DNA of 64,000 bases from Pagrus major (taxonomy: Eukaryota > Chordata > Actinopteri > Spariformes > Sparidae). Below, piece after piece: positions 32,773-45,192 of the stretch (position 1 is its first letter; the number at the start of each line of letters is the position of its first letter). The position numbers and the translations under genes were made by a program. The DNA is taken from contig NC_133220.1 in NCBI RefSeq assembly GCF_040436345.1, positions 37,635,664-37,699,663 of the forward strand, in the 5' to 3' direction. The notes beneath the pieces are model-generated. The model had not been told where the DNA came from, searched no databases, and saw only the letters and a list, made by a program, of their open reading frames with translations.

Positions 32773-33728
32773 GGTAACACTTTTGTAATAACCATCACTA
32801 ATAACTAGTTGATTAAACTTAATTTATAGTTATTTTAGTGTTAACAAACAATGAAATGCTTTGTGAACCATTTAGTAAGCAGTTGTAAAGGTTTATAAAC
32901 ATCAGTTGCGATTTAACCCATCCAAACAATGTTAATAGATGCACTACACAGTACTTATTAACCATTTATAAAGTATTATAAACATCAGTCGCAACTTTAC
33001 AATAAGCAATTCTTTCATAAATGGTTAATAAAGCATTTCATTGTTTGGGAACAATCAAATAACTATTAACTAAAGTTTAATTAACTATTAATTTACCATT
33101 TATTAATGATGTCAGGACTTAAGGTTATACAAAATGGAGGACCCAAGTGCAGACATACAGGCACACACAAGCTGAATACAGAACAACTAAAAATGCGTCC
33201 CGAGGACAAAAACAAAGTAGCAACTAAAAGCTAAAACAAAGTGTAAACAAAAGCAAAATACAAACCAAAAGAGAAACCAGACACCAAAACTACAAACATA
33301 CCTATATGGGAGACAGAGGAATCACTGGAGGAAACACTGGGGAAATAGCTGGTGGAGAACACAGGGTGACATCATGGGGAAAACACGGACGAACACAGAG
33401 GAGGACAGACCAAGACGGACACAGGCTAACACGGAGAAAGTCGGGAACATGAAATCATGGAACATCACGGAGGGAAAACAAAACGAACTCACCACAAGAG
33501 GGAGGACAAAGACTAAATACCAACAACACTAATGAGGGGATGAGAAACAGGTGGAGAGTGGAGGGAAACTGACAGGAGAGGGAAGTAGAGGAAAAACACC
33601 GGGAGGGAAGAACACAAGAACTGAAAAGCAAGACAAGACACATGAGGGCAACATTTCCAAATTAAAACAGGAAACACAAGAACACAAACTGGGATCGTAA
33701 CAAATGATGGTTATAATTAAGTGTTACC
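32773..33728. mobile_element. GGTAACAC-type foldback MITE
   Basis: Starts GGTAACACTTTTGTAATAAC and ends with the complement (GTGTTACC) at 33728. The interior is a diverged palindrome (ATAAACATCAGTTGC near 32898, ATAAACATCAGTCGC near 32981; AACAATGAAATGCTTT near 32847 and AAAGCATTTCATTGTTT near 33030). Same end sequence as the large foldback at 46750-59549. Interrupted by a solo LTR. Confidence 0.65.
33110..33702 (-). mobile_element. Solo LTR with exact 5-bp duplication
   Basis: TGTCAGGAC...CGTAACA, flanked by AATGA at 33105-33109 and 33703-33707. On the minus strand it starts TGTTACGATCCCAG and ends CCTGACA. It is 593 bp, purine-rich on the plus strand, and has no coding sequence. Inserted in the GGTAACAC foldback. 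Confidence 0.85.
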
Positions 33729-35050
33729 CAAAAAAAGATAATAGTTTTATTCTTTGAAACCTGACATGTTATTTGGGTATTGTGTGAAACACATTTCTAT
33801 TAGTGGTAATGAACATCCTCTGGTAGGTAACTCTCCCTGCAATCTCAGAATTGACCACCAGAGGAGGATGTGCTCCAGCAATGCCAGTTAATTCAGCTTA
33901 AAAAAGTTTTTGCCTTTCTCAAAGCAACTAAAAATTTAACTTCCCAGAGAAGTATAGTTGATTGTTGAGTCTCATCACCAGGTTGCAAAATACTGAGGCA
34001 ACCAATATTTGATGATCTGGGGCTGAGACTCAATGATCTTTCGCCAGGAAGTTAAATTTGAATGCTTTTAGTACTACTAGTATGAAATGTCACATTTCTC
34101 TTTTCTAGGAAATGTTGCTCTTTCCTTTACTATTTAACATATGGCCATAAAACAGATCCTGTCCTGAAAGGGTCCACATTTAAGGACATCACTTTATCAA
34201 GCCTGCTCTTTTCTACTCACTTAAAACTGCAATATTCCACTCAGTTGCATATATTTCACCATTCCTCCCTTACAGCATACCACTTATGCTGCTTTTATTT
34301 GGGTATCCTTTAAAAAATGTATATGTTATTGTTATTTGTTACAAATCGTTCACTAATGTGTTCAAGTAAAGACTGGGAGAGGAACTTGCAGCCAGCAGTT
34401 TATCCCGTCCCGAATTGTGTTGTTACTACGTTGTTATTTCAGCTCCAGCTCAATACTATCATGTTTGAAAGAAAAAGTTTAAGCAAAATGAAATTTAAAA
34501 GGTAAAAATCTAGATAGACCACCAACTTTGAAGCATTCTAAGGTTCTTTGAGGTTTCCTGCTGCAGCGTTGATTTTAGAAGGCCAGCGCTTTTCTCAAAG
34601 CAGTTCTGAGACATGCTAAAAATATGTTGTGGGAGATATTTCGCAATTTTTGAGCAAAGTAGGCACTACAGAAAAAAATCTCAGAGGTGCTCTGGCGTGG
34701 GTTTTTTGACCAATCGAATGAAATATTTCCCTTTCGAGCTGCCTCAGTGGCTTCACTGCTGACAGACTGCACCATCAGCTGACGTTAGATTTGTTTGGAA
34801 GGATGCTCCATCATGTATATAACATGGTGGCAGTAATAACTCCATATTTCAGCGTCCCAATTTTGAGAAAATCCAACAAAACAGTACAATAAAGAAAGAT
34901 AATATTGATTTCTTTGATCAATTTTTCGCAAAAAATATGTAAGTATATTGCACAATAGGACTCAAATAAATTACTTTGCACAGACCTATTTTAGAAAAAA
35001 GTATCACTTCTTTATATTTGAAACTTCTAATCTGAGTTTACAAACATCGC

Positions 35051-35098
<48 letters not shown>

Positions 35099-35280
35099 CA
35101 AACTAACGCTCTGTAAACTCGCAAAGTCACCTGCAGGATATTTTAAATGTCCGTCCTTTTTCAGGTCCTTATTTTCTTCCCTTTTGCATATAAATGCATG
35201 AAGCGCACGTGCGGCTTTGCATGTAACTTAGGTTCAGTGAAGGCAGCGAGCAGGCAAACCCTGTGAAGAGGTGGAGCCAT
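33729..35280. other. barx1 upstream region
   Basis: No transposon ends or coding regions recognised. The minus-strand frame at 34575-34775 matches nothing I know. Contains a (CAT)n array at 35051-35097. Confidence 0.4.
35051..35097. repeat. (CAT)n microsatellite
   Basis: About 15 CAT triplets, about 580 bp upstream of the barx1 start codon. Confidence 0.95.
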
Positions 35281-35678
35281 GACGAGACTCATAAAACCCA
35301 AAGCTTATTCCTCAACTCACTGCCAAGGTGACGCTCTTAACGGCTGACAAATATATCCGACCTCCACAGACAGGCAGCGGGCATGAGCACGACCGGGTTC
35401 AGGAGTTTTTGGTCAAATGTTTGTTCTTGGTTCCTTGTTTTACATCCAAAAAGTGCCAAAACTGACCAGAAGTGACGCGTAATAGGACGCGCAGAAAAGT
35501 CGGCTACCTGTAACCTACTTGTTATTTTGCTTGACACAGACCTCGAGGATAACTTTGATCTTGATCTCCGGACTATAGAGGCACCACAGAGGGAATATGA
35601 GAACTGGCTTGGGCCACTGAAGGAGTGATACTAGGTGTACGCGCTCGGTGTATGTTAAGGTGACCGCACAGCCAGATT
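35281..35678 (+). promoter_or_regulatory. Putative barx1 proximal promoter and 5' UTR
   Basis: Directly upstream of the barx1 start. A CATAAAA box at 35289-35295 is a candidate TATA element; no CpG-dense core is evident by eye. Transcription start is not determinable from sequence alone. Confidence 0.3.
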
Positions 35679-35880
35679 ATGCAGCATCCTTTGGACTTGG
35701 GGGCGCATTACTATCCTCCGGAAGTTCATCCCGACCACAGAACTCACCGCTACAGAAGCTTCATGATAGAGGAGATCCTGACTGATCACCCGGAGCACAA
35801 AGCGTCGGCTCCCGCCGGGGAGCTCCTTAAATTCGGCGTTCATGCTCTGCTGTCCGCACGGCCTTTCCCGAATCCAATGG
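35679..35880 (+). CDS. barx1: barx1 exon 1
   Basis: Starts [20 protein letters not shown]; only this methionine precedes the conserved [12 protein letters not shown] motif. The donor is AATGG|GTAAGAG. The last base forms a split valine codon with exon 2. Confidence 0.95.
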
Positions 35881-36184
35881 GTAAGAGGCTGCTGTGAAGA
35901 GATGAATGAGTCGTAAAATTGTAGAAACACACATACACACATTTTTATATAAGTGGTTATTATTATTAATGATAACATCGAATTAAAATTAGGATTATAT
36001 TTAAATTATATTTAAGTGTTACAGCGTGTGCGTATTTTGCTCGTGATAAAAAGAGGGATGATAACTTAACTTTTGTTACAAACAGTATTTGTTTTTTAGT
36101 ATCGACCAAAAGATAGATATGCAATAGTTAAGCAAAAGTCAGAACTATACCTAGGATATGTTCAACTGCATTATGAAGGGTTTC

Positions 36185-36252
<68 letters not shown>

Positions 36253-36786
36253 TGTATAAGAAAAAAATACTAAAAACAGGTTTAAATGTGCGAAAACATA
36301 AAGCCACTTGTACGTTTTGAATTTGTTGGCTCTATGCGTAAAATTTGGATTTCCTTCAGTGCTGAATCCAGCGCTTCTTGGATAAAAACAAAAGCACCTA
36401 CATGATTGGGAGATATTTACAACAATAGTAACTCATATTCCATTATATAGCCTTATAGTTATTTACCGTTAAATTGTAATTTAGCGCTCGTTTTCTATTA
36501 GCTATATGAATGACCCACCTCACACAACCAAAATACCCGCTATAATTCATTGTTTTTTTCTGATTAGAAACTACAATTTCTGGTATTACATGGAGATTAT
36601 TCTTTAACATATGTTACATTTTTTGTAAAAAAAAAAAAAAAAAAAAAGGGCCTGGCACTGTAGCCAACACCACATTCTTTAATTTTGTTTGTATGATGAA
36701 TCACATTACCAATCCTATTTGAATTAACGATGCAAGAATACATCAAAATCTGAACATGATAATAAATACAAGCAGAAATTGGCCTA

Positions 36787-36821
<35 letters not shown>

Positions 36822-39188
36822 GGGCCGTTGGTAGGCCCTACTGTTGTTGCCGTTTCATCCTGTCAATGTTGCGTCTAACTGCGTGTTAATGTTTATCTGG
36901 CATACGTTATGGATATTCTCCTGATAGTTTATCAGCTGTAGTTGTGGGAAATATTGTTCGAAAGAGGCCTTGAACTCTGACCTGAGAAATCTTGCATATC
37001 AAACGTACAGTGATAGTGAGCTCAAATGACTGCTCCCTATTAGCCTGCTGTGCCTCCAAAACAAAAACCCCGTCTCTCTGTGTTTCTTCTCGGTCCCTTC
37101 AGTGCTGAAAGCCGACCAGACGAGCCTCCTCAAGTTCCCCATGTCCCCGCTTTCCTGCTCACTGGGCTCCCCGCTGCTGTCGGCCGCTCCGGGCCTGCAG
37201 GTCGGTGCGGCGTCTCACCACCTGCCCCTTGACCTGCACCTCCGAGGAAAGCTGGAGCACGGAGCCGACGGAGGCAGCAAGACCAAGAAGGGCCGCCGGA
37301 GCCGCACTGTGTTCACCGAGCTGCAGCTCATGGGCCTGGAGAAACGCTTCGAGAAGCAGAAGTATCTGTCTACGCCTGATAGGTAGTCTGTGTTTAGATA
37401 ATAGATGGATATTTTGCAATTCATTATACTGAATTTTTAAGCTACTGACAAGCTCTGATAATTTGCAGACAGAAAAAAAAAAATTAAATTGAAACGGAAT
37501 TTGAATTGTAGTTTGAAATAGTGTCATTTTCCTGATGTTGTTCCTCACAGAATAGACCTTGCTGAGTCCCTGGGGCTCAGTCAGCTGCAAGTCAAAACAT
37601 GGTACCAGAACAGAAGGATGAAATGGAAGAAAATTGTAAGTTATTCTTCACGATGTTGATGATGATGACTATGAATGGTGGTGATGGTGATGATGTGGTA
37701 GTGGTCATTTTATATCAGACTAGGCCTGGACCAACAAGATACAACAAGAACAAAGAATATTTTTGCTTCGTATAATTTCATCAGATGAAGGAAGGGATTA
37801 GCACTGACTCTATGAGAGGGCATTAGGGACATTATTCAGAATTACCTCTCATTTACATGAAACCAAACTCATTCACATAGTATACTAGAACCAGACACAG
37901 CCAAGTGAAAGTTTTTTACACACATAACTGGAACACTCACTCAAACAACTGAAAGAAAATATACTCACACACAAAACTCTCATGAAAACTATTAAAAATC
38001 TTTCCTTATAGCATTGTGTAATGCTTTTGCATAAGGATTAAATTAGATAAACAGTTGAGAGTCTGTTGTTATTTGCAAAATAGCGAAGCTTGAAATGTGT
38101 AGGTCACCCTAATTTAGAGAACGTCATATGGAATCAACTAATGTTTTCTCATTAACTTTACATGAATATGGAAGTTTGAATTATTTCAAGCTCTTTTAAT
38201 TTAATCAATCAAATGGGACTTGAAATGATACATTGGATGAATAAACTGCACAGAGTGCAATCAATTCTTGAAAATAAGTTTCCAAAGAAACATGATCAGC
38301 ATATGTTAACAAACTTCCCAGCATGCACTGACAGCTAAAATTCTCCCGAGACTCTTCTTTTTCATAGTTTGAAGAAAACATATATGAAGGAAACCTGCTG
38401 TGTGTTATGAGACATCGTCATGTCATGGTTATTTACTTTTACAATGATGAAAACATTGATAACCTTCAGCTTTGGAATTCTAGTTAAAAGAAATTGAAAT
38501 ATTGTGTTGACTCAAGAGAATTTAGGGCCTTGATTGTGATTAAGTTACATAAACTAAAGCATCTGCATTGGTATCAAGTGTGTCCCCTAACCCTAACCCT
38601 TAATTTTTAAGTTGACTGAATTTGAGCACACAAGTCAGGGTAATTTTGTAATGAATTACACTTTTCTATTCATTTATATGAATAGAAAAGTATAGGTCGC
38701 CTCACCGCCCCACCTGTCTGAAGGGAGCACCCCAAGGCCTGGGAAGAGGTCTACGGGTTTCCCGAGGCCCAGTTTTGGAGGCCCCTGTTTTCGAAAACTG
38801 GGTTTCTGAAATCGTGCAGAGGGTGGCTTGCAAAACCCCCCCAGGATTCATTTATATGAATAGAAACGTGTAATTCATTACAAAATTACCTTGACTTGTG
38901 TGCTCAAATTCAGTCAACTTAAAAATTAAGGGTTAGGGTTAGGGGACACTATTATATTAAGTTAATTTTGGGTTTTTTATAGAACCTAAACCATATTCTC
39001 TGTTCATGTCCACCCTGCAGGTGTTGCAGGGAGGAGGCCTGGAGTCCCCGACTAAACCAAAAGGCCGCCCAAAGAAGAACTCCATCCCTAGCAGCGAGCA
39101 GCTCTCTGAACAAGAAAGATCTTCTGCTGACGCTGACCCCCAGTCTGCAGGCTCGAGCTCCCACTTAGAGAGCACTCAGGAGGAATGA
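35679..39188 (+). CDS. barx1 homeobox transcription factor (4 exons)
   Basis: Nuclear homeodomain transcription factor acting in jaw, tooth and pharyngeal mesenchyme and in stomach development. Exons at 35679-35880, 37103-37382, 37551-37635 and 39021-39188 (202, 280, 85, 168 nt) join to 244 residues, close to the roughly 250 of mammalian BARX1. Near the N-terminus [11 protein letters not shown] (residues 24-34) is an Engrailed-homology-1-like repressor motif. GELLKFG.HALL.ARPF follows. The homeodomain (about 130-189) starts [20 protein letters not shown] and contains recognition helix [13 protein letters not shown]. The C-terminal block [20 protein letters not shown] is the BARX1 signature, distinguishing it from BARX2. 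All splice junctions are GT/AG and no lesion is seen. Intron lengths are about 1.2 kb, 168 bp and 1.4 kb. Confidence 0.97.
35881..37102 (+). other. barx1 intron 1 with microsatellites
   Basis: Contains a (TTA)n array at about 36189-36251, an A-run at 36629-36647 and (AAT)n at about 36788-36820. No transposon or additional exon recognised. Confidence 0.7.
37103..37382 (+). CDS. barx1: barx1 exon 2
   Basis: Acceptor CCCTTCAG|TGCTG, donor GATAG|GTAGTC. Encodes the linker ([33 protein letters not shown]) and the first 32 residues of the homeodomain through KYLSTPDR, splitting the arginine codon. Confidence 0.96.
37551..37635 (+). CDS. barx1: barx1 exon 3
   Basis: Acceptor CTCACAG|AATAG, donor AAATT|GTAAGT. 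Encodes [20 protein letters not shown] and RRMKWKKI, homeodomain helices 2 and 3, with the DNA-contacting Q50 and N51 of the recognition helix. Confidence 0.97.
38577..38950. repeat. Foldback element in barx1 intron 3
   Basis: The left arm starts AGTGTCCCCTAACCCTAACC and the right arm ends with its complement at 38950. The arms are about 105-110 bp each, nearly identical (including TTTGAGCACACAAGTCA and GTAATGAATTACAC), with a 150-bp GC-rich middle. It is 374 bp with no coding capacity. The ends contain telomere-like CCCTAA units. No clear target duplication was found. Confidence 0.85.
39021..39188 (+). CDS. barx1: barx1 exon 4
   Basis: Acceptor CCCTGCAG|GTG; stop TGA at 39186-39188. Encodes the [20 protein letters not shown] basic extension and an acidic/serine-rich tail ([17 protein letters not shown]). 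Confidence 0.95.
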   Translation: MLQGGGLESPTKPKGRPKKNSIPSSEQLSEQERSSADADPQSAGSSSHLESTQEE

Positions 39189-39540
39189 TCTGACTGCAGC
39201 CTGCAAATACTGACTCTATATACATGAGCTCTGGGATGCTCAGTGTGTATCTCTTGGACAGGGCCACATTCCTAAAAGGCACGGAGAGGATGTGCTGATG
39301 CTCCTAAAGCTGGACCGTGTTGTGCAGCACTCACAGACTCACAGGCCCAGCAGTGACAGGAAATATACAAGCTGACATCCTCTGTTGTTGTAGCCCCACC
39401 ATGTTGAGGAAGGAACTTGAACCTTTGCAGTAGGTCTACCTTTTATATTCTAAGGATGCACTCTCACTCTTCTGTTTTGCATTCCTTTTGTGTAACTGTT
39501 CTGTTTAATTATTAAATATATTTTCACTAATACTGTTCTC
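39189..39540 (+). other. Probable barx1 3' UTR
   Basis: Follows the barx1 stop codon. A candidate ATTAAA polyadenylation signal is at 39511-39516. End not proven. Confidence 0.45.
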
Positions 39541-39598
39541 TGTTTATCATAAAGGACACAGGCTCATGATAAGCTTTTAATCCAGTGTGTACGTGAAT

Positions 39599-39599
<1 letters not shown>

Positions 39600-39630
<31 letters not shown>

Positions 39631-39631
39631 A
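39600..39631. repeat. (GAT)n microsatellite
   Basis: GATGATGATGATGATGGTGA and further GAT units downstream of barx1. Confidence 0.9.
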
Positions 39632-39639
39632 GCTTCCAG

Positions 39640-42197
39640 GCTCATCAGTCACACACAGTCATGGTCTCATGGCTAAGGCCTAATATGGTTACATACCATC
39701 ACAGGAAGAAAATGTCTCATTGGTTCTTGACATGTTTTGTTGGATATTAGAAATATTAGAGAAAGACGAATGCAGCCACACATATAACATGTTGCCATTT
39801 TGTGTGTAAAAGTAGAAAATGGGCCAGCGTTCAAACCAAACTTCAGAATAGCCCGGTTTAATCTTATCATAATTTGATTTAGCAGGTAACATGCGTTTCT
39901 TGTTAAGATGTGGATTCACATGTGCATATGTACTACTGGTCATTATGTTGTATGAAAGAAAGGAAGTGATGCCGATTCCTCTGAGTAACTAAAGAAAACA
40001 GAGTAAAGAAACAGTTTTTCTTATTTCTTTTCCATTAATGATTAAAAATTATTTTGATTTTCTGCTGCAAGAAAGCAAGTTTAATATTCACTAAAGGTGT
40101 GGCGATATCTGCCTGAAGCTTTTAGGTTTGAGCCAAATGCTGCCAAGTATTTTAATGCAACAAAGTATAGTGTTATAATAGCATCGTCTACAGAATACTG
40201 TCCACAGTTAGCTTTAATTTTATCTATAATACTACATTTGTACTATCATATAAGCTGTAAGTTAGTAGTTGAAAGTACAGAAAAATCACTGTGTTACTGT
40301 AGGATATTGAGTGGGATGTGTTTGTATGTCAGCACTGAAATGAAACGTCCTTTTTTATTTTATTGATATATTTTTTGGTAATTTTATTTTTATTTTTATT
40401 TTTTATATATATATTTTTGAGCAGTTGCTGTAACATTTTCTTAAAGAATTAGGTCGATACTGGCAGCATGCTGAAGCCTACTTGTATTGTATTCTGATGC
40501 GATGTATTTGATTGATGGAGAAATTCAGAGACAGGATTTTCCGGGACATTGAAAGAGACAACAGAAGCGTTAAAAGGCAGGGAATATATGAAACTGGAAA
40601 ACAAACATTGCCTGCATTTTAATCGAGTTTTTTGTATATCCAGATGTGAAAGACGCGTTGTTTATTAATATATCTACATTCAATCCAAAGGATGAAGAAT
40701 TATTTAGTCTAATTCATGTAGCAAACCCAAAAAGGCGTATTATTTTTGTTATGTTTGCTGTTTGCACTTTTTCAAGTCTTAAATCAACAGCTTTCACATG
40801 ACTTTAATAATTCCTTAAACTCATGAAGACCCATTTTTATTTTATGCAGGCATTCAAGCATTTCAATAAAACTGAACAAAAAACTAAGCGATTTACGCAC
40901 GTGGCTAAACTTTGTATTTTTAACCAACCTAGCGGTCCTTAATTGAGAGGAAAATGTTTAATTTCATCGGGCCTCTTTCTAATTCATAAAAGGAGATGAG
41001 GCATTTTATCATGTGCGTGAAAATGTGACAAACATCTCGCTCAGTTACAGTAGGTCCAATAATGAAATAACAGACCACCACCTTTGAGGTCTCGTCTTTT
41101 ATTTTTAATATTTTGTGATATCGTCATGGTCCAGTGTGTGTGAGTGCATGCAGTAGGCTACACGGCGCTGACTCTGCGGCTTGAAGGATTAAATGTAACG
41201 TAATGAGCTCTAATAGACGCTCATCAGAACACAACCGGTGGATATCATTATAACATTATACATATAAAAAATGTTCTTCTATAAACACTGCTAAAGTATA
41301 CAGCATGCAAACTATCACTAGTTCGTTTAATATTAGCATCAGTGGAGGATCTGTTTGTTTGTTTTTTGCCTCATAGTTTGAAATGAACAAGCAAGGACCC
41401 AAAATGCGTCTGTCACACAGAAAGGTAATTTTAAAATGAATATTTCATTGTTGGTGTTGTATTTTTACGCACGTCATGGTAATAGTTAGATGTAATACTT
41501 TGTTTTGTTTTGTTTTTTTCATTGTTATCGTGATCATTTTTGTCATTTATATCCCACTGCCTTATCCTTTCTAAACACTCTCTAGACATTGTAAGTCAGT
41601 GTAGGCGCAGCCAATATCATTTGAATAAGACCACTACGCACCCACCGTGTGCAGCAGGAACATTACAGGCCTAGTTATTTAAACAATATCATTAAGTAGG
41701 ATAAAGTATTCAATGCGTGGGGCCCTTCGAGAGTGTTACAGGTATGATGAAGTCTTCCTTTTAGGTTAATATAATGTAGCCTAGAAGTCCCACGTGCACT
41801 GACAAGTGTAGCTACTTGGCTTTCTGATTAAGGAAAATGAGAAATAATTTTTATATATAAGTTTATTCTCCGCTCGCTGCCCACAGCGTAAAAATACGTC
41901 TTCTCTAAGCAAGATGGTTTTTTTGTTTTGTTTTTATATAAAAAGTAGACTGGTGTAAAAAGCAGTGCATCGATCTCATGGGTTGGACAGGTCGGCAACA
42001 CACGCTCAGGGTTCATATTATAGGCTTACTCGTGCTTTTCATTCAACTATAAAATGCCCAATTGAATATGTGAATGAACAATGAACAATATTTTATAGCC
42101 TATTAAACAGCATGAATTGGTGGTCCTGTTAATCATCATTTAGGTGTACACAAAAATTTAGTGTTGTTAGTGTTAACATCTCTCTGTCCTCAATCTG

Positions 42198-42236
<39 letters not shown>

Positions 42237-42620
42237 GAAGTAGGCCTATAATCAAACAGAGTCAGTGCGTTTGGACATGTAATAACAGCAACATTGTGTT
42301 TTCTATCAATGTTACCTGTCATGATAAGCTCGTATAGGACTGTATATATGTAAAAAAAAAAAAAAAAAAAGATTGACGATTCATTCAATAATGATCAATA
42401 ATAATACATTTTCGACAAAGACCATTAGACCAATACCTCGACAGCCTTTTAAATATCACTAATAAAAAAACGAACGTTAGACCTTTAAACGTTGTAAATA
42501 AAATAATGGTAATTATTATGACTAATTATTCAAAATCAAGAGACACCAGTGGCCGAAATTATTTGAAAACGTCTGTATTTTCACAGGAAATTTTCTTCAA
42601 AAAGGGATTTGTCATTTCCC
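39640..42620. other. barx1 downstream intergenic DNA
   Basis: No gene or recognisable transposon. A (CA)n array lies at about 42203-42233 and an A-run at 42352-42370. The block 40905-41045 is described separately. Confidence 0.45.
40905..41045. promoter_or_regulatory. Candidate conserved non-coding block
   Basis: Non-repetitive, non-coding, with several homeodomain-type cores (CCTTAATTGAG, TTTAATTTCATC, CTAATTCAT). It looks like developmental enhancer sequence 1.7 kb downstream of barx1, but conservation cannot be judged from one genome. Confidence 0.25.
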
Positions 42621-42624
42621 TGAA

Positions 42625-43110
42625 TTACCAAACACTAGGGTTGTACACAGTACCCAGAAGTCATACTTAAGTAAAAGTAAAGATATCATGTTAAAATATT
42701 ACTTTGGTAAAAGTAAAAGTCACGCATACGAATAGTACTAGAGTAAATTAAAGTATCTCAAAGTAACTTTCTGGCAATAAGTGTACTTGAGTATCAAAAG
42801 TACAAGTAAAGTTAAATTATAGATTTATTTATGTATATACTGTTTACTAAGAGTCAACTGATTATTGGAGCCAATATTCAGCATTTTTCTGATTATCAGG
42901 ATCAGTCTGGGTTTTTTATTGCAGATGAAAATAAATTAATTTTCAATAAATGTGCTACTTTGGCTCTGATGCAGCATGTAATCTGCAAAATAACAAGTAA
43001 CTAAAGTTAACAAATAAATGTAGTGGAGTAAAAAGTACAATATTTCCCTCCAAAATGTAGTGGAAGTAATAGAAAATGTAAATGCTCAAGACCCTTACTG
43101 TACTATAGTA
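42625..43110. repeat. hAT-type MITE remnant (AAGTAAAAGTA family)
   Basis: Runs of ACTTAAGTAAAAGTAAAGAT, TACTTTGGTAAAAGTAAAAG, GTACTTGAGTA and TGTAGTGGAGTAAAAAGTAC are the hallmark of a very common fish non-autonomous hAT family (recognised from memory). Ends are not cleanly readable. Confidence 0.55.
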
Positions 43111-43119
43111 CATTACCTG

Positions 43120-44180
43120 ATGAAATGTACTATAGTACAGTAAGCCACATTTCATCATTGCCAAACACCTCTTTGAAACAGTAACTTGTCTCAAAGTTAA
43201 ATCTTGAAAATATGTCAGAAAACATCCTCAAATGTTAATTTCAGTTAATAAATACTTTGTTCAATCTTTCTAGTCTCTGCTGTATGAAACCCTGCTCACT
43301 GGAAACACAAGCACTGAAATTTTTAAATGTCTTAGTCACTGCAGTTCAACATGTGTCTAACTACATACACTCATGTCTGTTTTCCACAAGCTTAATGTTG
43401 ATGACCTTAAGGTTAAGGTGTTGTCCTTGAATCTTGAAGTGTGTGGGATCAATAAGCAGCTGAGTCATAATGTGGCAAATACCAGCACTTATGTCTGCAT
43501 GTATAAAGAGCTGTAAACAAAAGAGCAGAGAAAGAGAGCAGAGATCCTTCACTTCAAAGGACATGTGTCTTAAATAAGAAAATTAAAGGTCTGAATTCTC
43601 AGTTAAGGCTCAAAACACAATTTGTGTTTGAAGAGTTTTAGTCTGCATCCATACACATTATACTTTTTTCTCAAATTCATCCTCAAAGATCATCCTTTTT
43701 GTATTCTCCCTTTAATATAAAATCACTAATATAAGTGTCAAAGACCTGCTTTTGTCAGTGAGGTTCAACAATTTATAATGCGTATAGAAGTATGGAATTA
43801 TGAATTTTTGCATGTTCATAATATTTATATTAGTTTCATCCAGTTGAAGTGTGGTGATGCCTCGCGACTTAAATACATGGGCCCTATATTTCCATGTTTT
43901 GGTGTGTAAATGATTCAAACTTACCAATAGTACTGGAATAGATGAGAGCAGCCACATGTCGCTTTTCTGTCACCAGATTGACCACGCACGTTTAGGTTGA
44001 AAACAAACACTGTGAAAGTGCTGGCCCCAGATTGAAAACAGCTAGTAGTGAACGGTTATCACAAAGAGCTATCAAAATAGAGACAGCGGTTCTGTTTCGC
44101 CAGTGATGTAATTAGTTTACAATTAAGTCACATTGGACATATTATAAAACAGCAAAATAAAGTGTCTCAATGACAGAACA
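43120..44180. other. No gene recognised
   Basis: Short AT-rich frames only. ACTATAGTAC palindromes occur near 43110-43140. Confidence 0.4.
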
Positions 44181-44191
44181 AGATCTATTGG

Positions 44192-44897
44192 TCCAGTAGA
44201 TAGCCTCAGCTGGCAGCTGTGACACGGCTGCAATGGCTGCAAGGTAATCCTTTGGGGCAACTCCAATTGTTAAAGTGAAGTCCACTAAAAGTGCTTGTTT
44301 GTGCCACTGACAAACTGAGGTTGTAATTGTAAGTTCCTGAAAATGTTACAGAAATGATTCCTGCAGCCGGAGGCTTTGTTGGTGATTGATAAGATCCTCT
44401 TTGCTGCCAGAAACACAAGTCTCATTTGAACAAGACTTGCAAGAATTCTCGCTCTGAAATCTCACGAGGGGTGAGTTGTTGCAGGAAGACGACAGTGGGA
44501 AAGTGAGTCAGAGTTGGAGAGATGAGTTTACTGAGAGAAACTGCCAGAACAAATTCATTTTCAAAATCATTGCTGAATATTTAACTGATTTTGCCAATCT
44601 AGATGAGGCAACAACTGTAACAACTCACCACTAGAGATTTCAGAGCAACACCATGAATGAGACTTTTGTTTCTAGTCTCAAAAGGATCTTATTATTTAAC
44701 TAAAAGGTCTATCTCTGTAGGAATTGTTTTGCATAAAGTGTCATACACTCAGAATAACAACCTTAGCCTGTCAGTGGCAAAAACAAGCACTTTTAGTGGA
44801 AGTAACTTTGACGATCAGAGTTGCCCCAAAGAATCACATTGCAGCCATTGCAGCCATATCTCAGCTACCAGCTGTGGTGATCTACTGGACTAATTCC
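44192..44897. repeat. Imperfect foldback, arms about 230 bp
   Basis: The left arm (44192-44425) read on the minus strand encodes SLSVAQTSTFSGLHFNNWSC; the right arm (44660-44897) on the plus strand encodes NLSLSVAKTSTFSGSNFDDQ. Nucleotide arms are about 80% complementary by eye, with a 230-bp spacer. The shared frame could be a relic of an element's coding sequence or a coincidence of the duplication. Confidence 0.75.
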
Positions 44898-44970
44898 AAA
44901 ACTTTCAGTAAGTGTGAATCAACACGTAAATATAGGCCCCAGGTTTAAAAATACAGGAATTCAGCTGTTA

Positions 44971-44973
44971 ATT

Positions 44974-45005
<32 letters not shown>

Positions 45006-45032
45006 CATATATATACATATATATATATACAA
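44971..45032. repeat. (AT)n-rich microsatellite
   Basis: Alternating TATA with occasional TG/CA interruptions. Confidence 0.9.
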
Positions 45033-45134
45033 ACACACACATATTTTTTTTAAAGAGCACCTCTCCTTCATGTGGTGGTCCTGTAGACCAGTTCTGTTTC
45101 ACCTAAAGATCCACATGGACATCTGCAAGACCCA

Positions 45135-45161
45135 CCACACACACACACACACACACACACA

Positions 45162-45190
<29 letters not shown>
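45135..45190. repeat. Compound (CA)n(CAT)n microsatellite
   Basis: CACACA run followed directly by about nine CAT triplets. Confidence 0.93.

Positions 45191-45192
<2 letters not shown>

Noticed and set aside
37159..37590. 143-codon minus-strand frame over barx1 exons 2-3
   Set aside because: Antisense shadow of the homeobox exons; crosses the splice sites.
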